A stretch of DNA of 64,000 nucleotides from Microvelia longipes (taxonomy: Eukaryota; Arthropoda; Insecta; Hemiptera; Veliidae), in NCBI GenBank assembly GCA_018340805.1, contig JACMZG010001914.1, positions 13,158,610 to 13,222,609 on the forward strand, read 5' to 3'. The position numbers were made by a program, and so were the translations under genes. This document shows positions 24,530 to 39,733 of this stretch, piece after piece (positions within the stretch are counted from its first letter, which is position 1; every line of letters starts with the position of its first letter). The notes under the pieces are model-generated. The model searched no databases. It was not told where the DNA came from and saw only the letters and a program-made list of their open reading frames with translations.

Positions 24530-25190
24530 ATTTAGCGTTTTCCTCTCACTCAACATTAACCCTGGAGTTTGTACACATCCAATCATCTAGGAAGCACCCC
24601 ATTCGTACATGGTAGCACATATAACCAGTTCACAGTGTGTCCAGTTCATCCAGCCCAACCAGACTCTATCCAAACTCACTGCTCAGACTAGTGTCTGCGA
24701 CTAGTTCACAGTGCGCCTAGTTCATCTAGACCAGCTAGACTCTGGCTAGCGCCGACTACTAGTTCACTGTGTGCTTGTTTCATCTAGTCTTACTATCTCC
24801 TCTGATCACATTAGTCTCACTTGACCTCGTCCTTCCAGTCTCACCAATCTCATCAGTTCCACTATCATCACCAGACTCTAAGCTAGGCTCACCGCTCTGG
24901 CCAGTCTAGCGCCACCCGACAAAGAACTCTAGCTCCCAGATGTCAGCGTGCACAAACTCATTCTATAGCCCTGACCTGAAAGTCAAAACTCCGCAGTGCT
25001 ATTAAGAGACGTCGTCTTCAAGAACCGAGCACTTTGTTCCTAGTCACTTACGTTACTCGTGTCACCGCCATCACTTTCACTGACTAAGTTTTCAGACATA
25101 CAAAGGCTCAGGATATCTTTCCGACCTTCATCTCCCCCAGCCCGCAGAACATTAACTTTTCGTGAGCTGGAGACAACGGAAACGTGGATC
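24530..25190. other. C-rich island with degenerate direct repeats
   Basis: Base composition changes sharply to C/T-rich. The phrase AGTTCACAGTG(T/C)G followed by a C(C/T)AGTTCATC phrase recurs near 24627, 24714 and 24761 (last copy AGTTCACTGTGTG). No long open frame. It directly adjoins a SINE head and may be part of a composite repeat. Confidence 0.5.
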
Positions 25191-25199
25191 CAGACTTGT

Positions 25200-25413
25200 C
25201 TCAGATGAAACTAGATCCAACCCTGCATTTGCGTATTAGTAGCCAAGGAAACCACGTAAAACCCTGGCTGGGTTGGCCGGCCTTGAATTCAAGACCTCCC
25301 GAGTGTACGGTACAAGGGTTAACCTCATATTGAGGTCCTCCCCCGGCTGGATTTAAACCCTCGACCTCCAGGTCGAAAGGCGAGCGCTCTACCACTGAGC
25401 TACCGGACTCGGT
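25200..25413 (-). mobile_element. tRNA-derived SINE (copy 1)
   Basis: On the minus strand a tRNA-like head runs from 25413. Box A is TAGCTCAGTGGTAGAGC (25386-25402) and box B is GGGTTTAAATCC (25349-25360), spaced as in a tRNA. It is followed by a non-tRNA body. The anticodon stem does not pair properly, so it is a pol III-type retroelement, not a working tRNA gene. The 3' end was not determined. Confidence 0.75.
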
Positions 25414-25769
25414 TAAAATGTCAATGTTAACTGGTCTTTTAGAAATTTTGCTTTGACGTCTTTTATACATTATAGAATCAAGTCCAAATTAGAAATCCTC
25501 ACGAATTTAATTTTTTTTCAATCCCTTCTCCCTCAATAAATGGATTATGGAGATTCATGTTTCAATTTTTATTTTCTTAGGATTCATTACTTTAAAATCT
25601 TCAACAAGGTAAGAATAATATTAAATTTATGAACCATTAACTACTACATAATAATAAGAATTAAAAATTTACTTGATGTGTTTATAAACTGACAATAAGG
25701 ATGTAAGAGTGCCCGAGGGAGTAGTGTCATCCTTCACCCCTTTCAAAGAATGTTAAGCCAGGCATGTGA

Positions 25770-25875
25770 AAGGATTTCTATCCCTTTCATGGAAATCCCG
25801 ACTGAGATTGAACCCGGACTGTCTGTGTGGCAGCCACACACGCTCCATTGATAAGTTGTTCATAGCACAACTTTT
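25770..25875 (-). mobile_element. Second tRNA-like SINE head
   Basis: Minus strand: box A-like TATCAATGGAGCG (25841-25853), an anticodon-like hairpin TGTGTGG/CCACACA, then box B GGGTTCAATCTC (25804-25815). The D-arm is degraded. Different in sequence from the SINE 400 bp away. Boundaries approximate. Confidence 0.55.
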
Positions 25876-26808
25876 TATCTCAAGCCCCTTCCGCTTTTTA
25901 GGTTTCTTTATACAATTTTTTTGTTATAAAACTTGTATCATTCCTTAAGGATATATTACTACACCTCTAAACTATATGCAAATTTTTATTTTTTATTATA
26001 ATGTGTTTAATACTTACATTTATCTTAGATCATTAACTCCACATCTTACCTTGTTTTAGCCAGTATGAGGAAAACACTGAAGTGGCTGGAATAGCTCAAA
26101 CTATTGCCTGTAGTTTTTTTTATTTTTGATAATGAAGATGGAGAAGCAAAGTTAATTTCAAATAAACATTGACTGTCTCCATTTAAAAAAAACATACAGA
26201 ATGTCAAAATGCAGTGGCTAAAGAGTGTTATGGGGTACTTCAAGTACAAACTCTGTCCAGTATAAGTTAAATCTAATAAAAGGTTTTCATCTCCAGACAG
26301 TATATAATACGAAATTTAATGACTAGATTTAAGAGAGTAAAGAATCACTTTTCACTCCCAAGGGAGTAAAAAGTACTTTTTACTCCCTTGGGAGTAAAAA
26401 GTAACAGTTGCCAACTTAACTTAATAATCGACAAACTGAATAGTATATAATTATTTTTATTTGAAAACTAAGATACCTATAAATAAGAAGATATACAAGA
26501 AGAAGATGTATAAAAAAAAGAATATAACATTAACAATCATTTTAAGTAGAACTAGTGTAATGCTAATAATAATATAAGAATAAATACTTTAAAAAATAGT
26601 TCTTTATTTAAAAGTAAAAAAAAATAAGTTGGCTATCCTGATTTTTCTAAAATGATTTCAAGATTTGCATACGCATTGTTTTTTTTCGACAAAATATCAT
26701 TAAATCAAAGTTTTTTTAGTTTAAAACCTTAGCTTTAACTGTTTAACCTGTCTTAAAGTTATATAATTAGAATAAAATATTACTTATAACTGCTCTGATA
26801 TTTCAATT

Positions 26809-27447
26809 ATGTCAGATAATATTGTGTGCGATATTGAAGAACTTTTTAACAATACACCTCCTGACAATTGCTATTGAAGCGAACTTGGTAAAAGAAAACT
26901 TGTTACCAACGAAATCGAAAAAGTTATACGACAAAGCATGTAACAATTTTAAAAGTTGGTGTCATGATCATAATTTACGACAAGTAAGTGAAAATGCATT
27001 GCTTGTTTATTTTAATAATGAATGAAAAACAAAACAAGCGTCAAGTCTGTGGTCGCTGTATTCAATGATCAAACCATCTTTGCTTGTGAGAGAAAATGTT
27101 AATATCAAAAGCTATGCATCACTAATAGCATTATTAAAAATAAAAAAACGAAGGTTATGTTGTGTGACGATCAAATTTATTATTAATGATGTCACATGAC
27201 TTAGTATAAACAACTTACTTATACAATGATATATTATAACTGCTGATATTCCTATTCTACTTAATATACAAATCTATAATGATATTAAGAAGGGATAAAG
27301 TGCTAAGTGGGGACGAGATGGGGAGAAAGGGAAAGAGAATGGTGGAACTTCAAAGAAAGCGAATGTTTGTACTAAGAACCAAGTTGAAGACTTTTTGCAT
27401 AATTCACTTAACGACGAGTTTCTTATAATGAAGGTAAGATAATTTTC
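26809..27447 (+). pseudogene. Broken Crypton-like tyrosine recombinase, N-terminal part
   Basis: Starts MSDNIVCDIEELFNN at 26809, runs into a TGA, and continues in a second frame with KSKKLYDKACNNFKSWCHDH and ALLVYFNNE. After another stop the next piece is SLWSLYSMIKPSLLV and then YASLIALLKIKKRR. A last piece near 27357-27433 reads VCTKNQVEDFLHNSLNDEFL and ends at a GTAAGA donor-like site. This order (SAM-like DNA-binding region, YSM-K segment, KK-K linker, then an E--F----D-FL helix) matches the N-terminal domain of eukaryotic Crypton-type tyrosine recombinases as I remember them. The catalytic domain is absent. Stops and frameshifts make it a relic. Confidence 0.5.
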
Positions 27448-27535
27448 AGTTAAAAAATCTTGAAAAAAAACATTCTTACTTTATTTTCAATGTCGACGTC
27501 TGGAGATAAAATCTTGTATGCACCTTGGGAGTAAA

Positions 27536-27720
27536 ATGCCATTATTCCCTCGCAATAATTTCCACCCTCGGCTTCGCCTCGGGAGTAAATAGCTATAACC
27601 CCTCGGCTTCGCCTCAGGAGTTAAACAAATAAATCCCTCGGCTTTTGCCTTTTGCCAAAGGATTTAAATCCTTTGGTTCCCTCGGCTTTTGCCTCAGGAA
27701 CCAACATTTTGCTCAGGGGA
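27536..27720. repeat. Degenerate CCTCGGCTTCGCCTC repeat cluster
   Basis: The phrase CCCTCGGCTT(C/T)(T)GCCT(C) recurs at least four times near 27573, 27600, 27637 and 27681, separated by AT-rich GGAGTAAA-like phrases. A related (GGGAGTAAAAAGT) inverted pair lies near 26359-26402. Confidence 0.65.
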
Positions 27721-28470
27721 ATAATGACATTCTTTACTCCCTTGGTGTATAAATAACTATTGTCATGCTATAAACTGTCTCAGGGTGCAATTCCACTACT
27801 GGATACACTTCTTCAAGATTTTAAAAAGATCTAAATCTAAAGATTTAGTTAGTATCAGATGATGAACTTGTTAAAGACGCAAGTAAAAATAAAATAAAGA
27901 AGGATTCTTAAAATTTAAAAAAACCATAAAATACAAGTAGCAAAATTATAATTATTTCTGAATATAAAATTTTTCATTGCAAAATTATCAAACATAACTC
28001 AAAGGGCATCCCAATCACTTGAATACTACTATAAAGATGCCCTTCATTTAATAAAACACTTCTTTATTTTAACTGTAATGAAGATCCTGACAGACAAAGG
28101 ACAATTAAGCTTTTTGAATTAACAGAAGTGGGTAGAACCTAGTTACAAGAAAACAAAAGATATCAACAAGTTTTGTTTGTATTTACTTTTCTTTTATTGT
28201 AATCAATAGGTCAAATAATATTATAAAATATTTTACAATATAAAGATATCAAGAAAAATAAAACTCTTTAAAAATAAACTCGTCAAGAGTAAGTCAGTTG
28301 ATTTTTGTCTGTTTGAGTCAAAAAGTAAATACATTTTCCAAACCATTTTTACAAATCCGCGTTTTTCCGTAAAAATCATTCAGCTTACATAAAGTCCAAG
28401 TAAACCAAACAAAAAATAAAAACAATTATCAATAATAATAAAAAATTAGTTAATATAGAGTTTAAGTTGG
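27721..28470. other. Intergenic, nothing recognised
   Basis: AT-rich sequence downstream of RPS27. No open frame or repeat with clear ends; no canonical AATAAA for RPS27 was seen close to its stop. Confidence 0.5.
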
Positions 28471-31400
28471 TTAATGTTGTTTTCTCCTGAATGAACAGCC
28501 CTCTGTGAGACGTGCTCGTCCTCCGGTAGGCTGGCATAGGATGGTCGCACATCCGGCGCATATAACTACACTCTGTGCATGTGAAAATACAGTAGTTATT
28601 TTATAACAGCCAGGACATTTGACATCCATAAAGTATGAGTTAGGGTGTTGAACTAAACGCTTGAGTTTGTGTTTCCTCTTCTCATCTAGAGGTGATGGAT
28701 GCAATAAATCTTTAGCGAGCTGAAACAAAACAATATGCAAATTTTAGTTTTTTCTCACTTGTAAGTAAAAGTGTCAAAGCACGAATAGATAGTTTATTTG
28801 CTTTATAAAATAGTCAGGTTAGATCTCAATTTTCCAAATTTGAATACCCATGTGTGCAAAAATAAATACAAATAAAATCAATGGGTGTCAAATAATATGA
28901 AGTTAAAACGTTTCTCCAGATCTGCTGACAGAATCTGGCAAATAGTTTTCAGCGGAAGTCCCTTAAAGGTATGAGAAACTTGGAATTGGTTTCAACTCCC
29001 CCCCCCCCAATATTTGGCTGGCTGCGGGCAATAGGCTAACATTGTTTTGTTTACTTTATTTCAAAACATAGACATCTCAATATAAAAGTGATTACAATAT
29101 TGATAACGGCTGTACAAGGCGAAAACTAGCACTCGGTGCGGTAGATGATGCAACTAGCCCCAGTTTTTTTAGAACCACCTCAAACTAGGGAGTTGGACCA
29201 CTGTCTCCCGCCCCCACCCCCCTACAGTATGAATTTCTACATCACTTTACTAATAGTAGTTTGAATTTAGTAGAGAAACAAAACTTCTTTGATGTGAAAT
29301 CAAATTAGTAGTAATAAAGGTAGACTTCCTTGTCAGGAACAAAAGAGTTTTTCAAAGAACATTTAGAGAGCGACAGCAACGCCTATTGATCTGAAGACTA
29401 ATAGAATCGATCCCTTAGTAGCCTAGAAGATACTTTACTCTAGACTGTTTGTATTTATCAATTCCTCAATTTTGTCAATTTAATAATTTCAAAATGGAAA
29501 CATGTTTTGAAATTGATAAAATACCAACTGCAAAGAAGTATTATGTCCGTTTGTAAAGTTAAAATTGTTGTTTGCTTATTACATAGTAGTTGTGTATGGG
29601 AAGGAGGAGACAAGGACCTTTCAAGACAAAATAATCAATATTTTCTCCTCCCTTACACAATATTAGGTAACACTTAAACTTTCATGATACAGGTTTATAG
29701 AAATAATTTAAGCAATATTAGATAATTATATTATCTATGTTATTATGCATAGTAACAATCAAAGACATTCAAGTTAATGGTTACCTTAATTACTAAAAGG
29801 TTTTAAAATGCATTTAAAATAAATATGTTTAAAATGCAACCATAAAGTATTTGTGGAGTGTCTTTTAATTCATATCAGTATCTACCGATTGATTGGACTA
29901 AAGTGGATCTGAATTGGTAAGGGGAGAAAGAAGAATAGTACCCCCTGCTTAAAGGCAGGCTTGTAGGATGGTAGATAATAAGGTTTTATTATTGTTACCA
30001 CAACAGATCCAGCACAATGGAGAGGTGAGTAAAATTAATGCCCTCAAAGTCCCAATAACCTTCATCAAGATATAATAATATAATTACATTTCCTCATTTT
30101 TAATATGTAGGGAGAAACCTGGCAAATTAAGTCCAAGAGGTGACGCTTACCAAAAAATGGTCTTTATAAAAAAAAATGGGAGGCCTTACGTCTATGGCAA
30201 GCCTTATTTTTAAAATCTAGGATGATAAAAATTATATAATAATACACGGTTATAATCAGTTGACAGTGTGGAAAAATAATGTGAAAGAGCCAATAAGGTT
30301 AGTCCTGGATAACCACGCCCACAAATTTACATCAGGCCAACCTGATTGGTTCCTTAACACTTTTTCCCACACTGTCAACTGATTAAAACGGTATGCTATA
30401 CTGTAGGCGTCTTAAAAGTCTGCTTATGTGTTTGCTATCAATTTCTTTCTTTTCATAATAGAAATTTGTTTAGTTATAACAATTAGTTTTGTAATAGGAC
30501 AAAGAAAATAATGAAAATCCAATCTATTAATGAACAATATGCGATACCCAAAACTAAGTAATAGACTTCTAAAAATAGCACTTTAAATCTATATGAACCC
30601 AGCTTTCAAAGCCAACTTTTAATTTATATTTAACTTCATATAAACTTAATTTATTTAGTAACCAAAAGCAACGTCATCATTAAGAATTTGAGTGTGAAAA
30701 AAGAATAGTGCATGAGGTACACATGATGCTATTTAGGAAAATGCATAACAATATGTACTTGTATGTACAAACAAAGGATATCAGATAAGCCCTAAATTAC
30801 AGCTGTTGATGGGATATGAGATAATATTAACAAAGCAAGAAATTATCAATCCTAAATGGAAGTACAAAAAAATTGAGACCCTTGGAGTAGTTTAATCCAG
30901 TTCTTGTGGTGAACAGACCTATAAGCTTCATGATTGGCACATCCGTCTGAACTTTAGAGACACATTTAAGAAACTGTAGCAAAATTAAATAAACCAATAA
31001 AATAAAAAATCGTTGATTAATTCTGCTGAAATAACCCAATAATAATAAGCAACAGTTGACCCAGGGCTGACTTAAATTTATACATTGAAAACTTTAAAAA
31101 ATTAATAAACAGTTACAAGGGATATCAAGAAAAACTGAAACCAAACGCCTTCAGGTTTCAGAGTACAAACAAGGACTTATCAGCCAAGAGTAAATTTTAC
31201 TTTTCAATAAAATACGGGCGCATCTAAATAAAAGTAGAAAGCCTGCCAGGTAAAAATTACTTAGAAATATGAATATAATGATAAAAAGAAATTAAAATAT
31301 AAATAAACAGTTGAAGTAGCAGAATAACTTAAGAAAACTGGTGCAGAGTCAAGGGTTTCTGTATGTGTGTGAGTGCGTACGTGTTACCCATCTCCCGCAC

Positions 31401-31700
31401 CAATTCACTTACGCGATATGACTCAAAACAATAACAAAAACACTTAAATTTATTTCTAATAACATTTTTTAAATGAAATAACGCAAATACGCAAAATCAT
31501 ACACAAAAATAACTAGAATTACAGGGCGAAACAAGAAATCGGCCACGAATCCAGCATGGAGCTCAACCATGTGGGATTCCGACAAGTTTAAGACCACATT
31601 TTAACTACTTATTAGATCAATTTAATCTCTTAATCATTACAAATTACTACTATACTAATGCTACAGTAAAATTAAACTTATTTAAACTACTTACAGGCAT
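28471..31700 (-). CDS. RPS27: 40S ribosomal protein S27 (eS27)
   Basis: Exon 1 codes ATG CCT (31700-31695) followed by donor GTAAGT. Exon 2 is 28719-28471 after acceptor TTTCAG, with stop TAA at 28473-28471. Joined length is 84 aa, equal to the human protein. The sequence [19 protein letters not shown] and the end [12 protein letters not shown] are diagnostic. The zinc ribbon cysteines are C37-x2-C40 and C56-x2-C59. The Met-Pro first exon is conserved across animals. The single intron is about 3 kb and carries a small inverted-repeat element. Structural protein of the small ribosomal subunit. Confidence 0.97.
28720..31694 (-). other. RPS27 intron 1
   Basis: 2975 bp; donor GTAAGT, acceptor TTTCAG. 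It holds a 10-C run near 28999 and the inverted-repeat element at 30248-30392. No snoRNA boxes or coding frame were recognised. Confidence 0.85.
30248..30392. mobile_element. Short inverted-repeat element (hairpin) in RPS27 intron
   Basis: Two arms of about 53 nt pair with few mismatches around a 38-nt spacer. The best-conserved core is AATCAGTTGACAGTGTGG near 30254 with its complement CCACACTGTCAACTGATT near 30367. No coding capacity; flanking duplication not clear. Confidence 0.65.
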
Positions 31701-31749
31701 ATTTTCAAATAATTATCCAACTTTGAAATGTGGAAATAACACGAACACT

Positions 31750-31759
31750 AGGGAAAAAG
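31750..31759 (-). promoter_or_regulatory. Candidate TOP-like start of RPS27
   Basis: The minus strand reads CTTTTTCCCT about 50-59 nt upstream of the ATG. A C followed by a pyrimidine run is the usual start of ribosomal protein mRNAs. Inferred. Confidence 0.4.
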
Positions 31760-31799
31760 AAATATTACGGGAATGCAGGTTAGAATACAACTTTCCGTC

Positions 31800-33118
31800 A
31801 AAACTCAGTACTGCCAACATTTCTTACATACTTCCGGTCCCTCATTTTTTATGATGTAAAATTATTTATCATCATTTTTGTTTGTATTTATATTTTGGAT
31901 AAGGCTTCTTTATAATTTAATATTGTTGTATTTTACAATATAGATCGTTAATAATTTTATGGTTCGCCTTAGGATAGAGAAAATTCCACTATTGGAAAAA
32001 AGAAAGTAATTCTCTACATGTAGAGAATCGTATAGATATATTTATGTATACTCCTTGATAATATAAGACTTACATCTATCATAACTCACCTCGGCGATAT
32101 AACATCACAGCGAATATGCACATGGCGGATAATATGCCATTATTTCATTGAATAATAAATTGGTTCCTATGGTGGAAGCCAAGAGAACCAAATCATTGAT
32201 CTTTCTTGGTGATGCTAAAGTTACTTATGTATTTAGCTGCCGAGACCAAGCTGAGAGAGTTACGACAAATGAACTCTAATGGTGTAGCCGAGAGAGACAA
32301 TTATTGTGAGGGAGTTATGATATTTTACTGCAATGGTGCATGCATACAATTTTTTATTTTCATACATTGATGTAATGAAATGTTGATGTAATGACATAAA
32401 ATGTGTATTGTTATGTGCGATTGTTTATTTACTTATAAGTGTACTTATAATATGTGCGATTGTTTATTTTTTATTATAAGTGGCTTTAAGAAAGCCGATT
32501 TTTACAGCTTCAAAAATCTCCACCATTCAACACCTCTAGTTCATTTACGGTTGGATAAATGTACTATAAACTACACTAAAAGAAGCTCGCTAGTTTAACA
32601 ATCTAATTTGAAATATATTTTTAGACAGACTTGATTGTAAGATCAATTGCAAAGTATGAAAAATTGCTCGCATGTTGCGTGACTAAAGTAATTTACTTTG
32701 AAAAGGAGCTAAAAAGAAACACTGTCATTTTCAATAATCGTAACAGTATTAGGAACACAGATAATATAACCCTATACGATACCCTAGGAATTTCTAATTT
32801 TATCAAATTCAATTTAAAAAAAAAAATGTTGGCAATATAATTGTGTCAACTATTCAAGTTTTGCAAAAATCGGTAGGATCAAATGATTAAAAAATGTTTT
32901 TAATTTAAAATTAAAATTATTTCGCGGGGTACATTAGAGCAAAAATCCCTAAAACTTTCAACAGAGTTGCCACAACTTGGACAAAATTTTAGGGAAATTT
33001 AATGTTTATTGTTTACAAGTTTCATGTCAAATGAATGGGGTTTTTTATATTTAAATATTTAGATAAGTTAACGGAGTTGTATTTCAAATTTCAGTGTTAA
33101 ATTATTTGTTGTGTTGAT
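31800..33118. other. Head-to-head spacer between RPS27 and MVK
   Basis: Holds both promoters. A piece at 32838-32895 (starting TTGTGTCAACTATTCAAG) recurs near 48246, so part is repeat-derived. A 56-codon open frame near 32220-32370 is not convincing. Confidence 0.5.
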
Positions 33119-37516
<4,398 letters not shown>

Positions 37517-39733
37517 CTTCATTTCACAAAACTTATAAGATTTGTAAAATTAAATAATTTTAAATAGAAGAACTAGAAAGGTTTTTTTTAAGTTATCAGT
37601 GTATTCATTTGTTTGCATAAAATTAATAGGAAAATAAGAGAGGGAAGCAACACGATTGGTCTTGATGATGTAAAACAAAAACCTAACTGAGAAATACCTA
37701 TAACTATACATTTTGTTTACTGAAGATTTTTTAGTTTTTTCTTTGTAACTTATTCTAAAACAAGCAAACATCACTTAGAGCTGTTAATTTGTGCTGAACT
37801 TTTAAATGTGTAAGAGGGATCCCCTAACATTTTGTTTAATCAAATTATTTTATCACTACTTAATAACATTGTTCAAATTAATAATATTATTGTTAAAATT
37901 GTTTTTTTTTGTGATTAAAAATGTTTATAATTTTCTTGAATACTAAAGAAGCTGTAAAAAAATAAGTAGTTAAATTCCAATAAGTGATTTACTTAAAGTT
38001 AATAAATTAACTGTTTTGATAACTTAACAGAACAACCAACTTGAAACTAGCCAAATGCAATGTACGATTTGATATGTTTATAGTTCAGTACATTTGCTAT
38101 AAATAAAAGAATTAAGCAAAACAAGTCTGCGGGAAAAGCATCAACAGTCTGACCTCTACAGTACATGTCTCTAAGTTGAGACCTTTTGGCATTCTGATGC
38201 CCTTACAGATTAGAACAAAGTCAGCTTTCTTGACGTCTGTCTTGTCTAACAAAGACCTGATAGTTTAAACTTAAGACTGTTGTTGCTTTAGTAATGCATT
38301 GGAGAAATTTTGTTTTATTGATTAAAATTAATGATTATACTATACTTATAATAAAACTTCCAAGTACTATTGTTATTGTAAATTACATTAAATTTTTATA
38401 TATTTTTATACAATAAAGTATTTATATTATTTTGTATGTTTATCTGAATTATTTTTTTAGCCTACTCCCTCAACCACATAGAATGGATCATAGAAGTTAG
38501 ATAGCTTTGTGTATGGTCAGAACCCTGACGGGTGACAGCACAAGCTTGACCCTCAGTATAATTAGCGGAGGCCTATTAAATATTACTCATTTAATATATA
38601 GTAATTAGTATTACTTATTACTATTTTAAAATATTAACATTTTACTACATTAAAATGTTTTACTTATTACTCTATGATAAGATCATAGAAATAAAAGTTT
38701 TTATGGATGAAAATAGACCAAACTCTTACTTCTTAATAACAATAGTCATAAAATTATAAACAAATCTGGCCCAAAAATTCAAATTTTCGGTTTCAATAAG
38801 GGTTGGTTTTACAAGACTAGAGCATTTAAAATAGAAACTTTGAATTTCAATTTAACCATCTTTTTATAACAGTTCATGTTTCAAGTAATAACAAAAGAGG
38901 ATATTTTTTATTTAAAAAAGTTTATTAGTATAAAAACATTTTTTAACAAAGTATAAAAGCTCAGTATAAGTAATAACAAAATACTTAAATCTGGACGGAG
39001 AAGTCTTCAAATGACTAAAGTTTTTTACTGCAATGATGTAAACGATAGTAACTGCGTTGTAAAAACAAATATCAGTTAAAATATCAAATATCAGCGCAAC
39101 ATTATTAGTATTCCATTAATTCTTTTACAGCTCAGTACTGACTAGTATTATATCTATGTTGCTTATTATTAAAGCTAATTATTAGCTTTTTAATAAGTAG
39201 CTGTCATTTTTTCAAACAGTAAAAAACCTCATATTAGAGAAAGGACAACTGCTATTGTTTTTATTATAATTTTACATTATATTGTTAAAATTATCATTAT
39301 ATTTATTTTTAACAAAATTAAACTATCAATTAATTTAAATTTAGTTCTGACTAATATCTTTAAAAAAAATATAAAAAGTACAAAAATAAGGAATCACAGT
39401 CATTATATTAAGACTCAGTCAAACGAGCCTATTTTACATTCTTTGCCACCTTAAGCATCATATTAGCTCGGGACTTAACTCTAGTTTGAGCATGAGTGTC
39501 TTCCTCTAACTATTAGACGGAAGTCCAAGTGCCAGAGCATTTTTGATTTAGCACTTTTATATTAAAATAATTATAATCTATAAGTTTGGGATAAAAAAAG
39601 ACTTAAAATTATCAGACAGTAACAGATCTAAAGTTCTGATCGAGACAGATCATTTTCAATTATAAGTCAGTGTAAACTTTTCATAATTATGTACAGCATG
39701 AAATTGAACATTATGTTGAGTAGGTCTAGATAT
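37517..39733. other. Tail-to-tail spacer MVK / GALNT, nothing recognised
   Basis: AT-rich. Candidate MVK poly(A) hexamers occur at 38102-38107 and later. No gene or element with clear ends was found. Confidence 0.55.
38102..38107 (+). terminator. Candidate MVK poly(A) signal
   Basis: AATAAA about 590 nt after the MVK stop, the first canonical hexamer I saw. Usage not shown. Confidence 0.3.

Noticed and set aside
25340..25413. Possible tRNA gene on the minus strand (good box A and box B)
   Set aside because: The anticodon stem does not pair and the sequence continues into a repeat body, so I call it a SINE head.
32220..32375. 56-codon plus-strand open frame between RPS27 and MVK
   Set aside because: No splice sites, family match or start context; probably chance.
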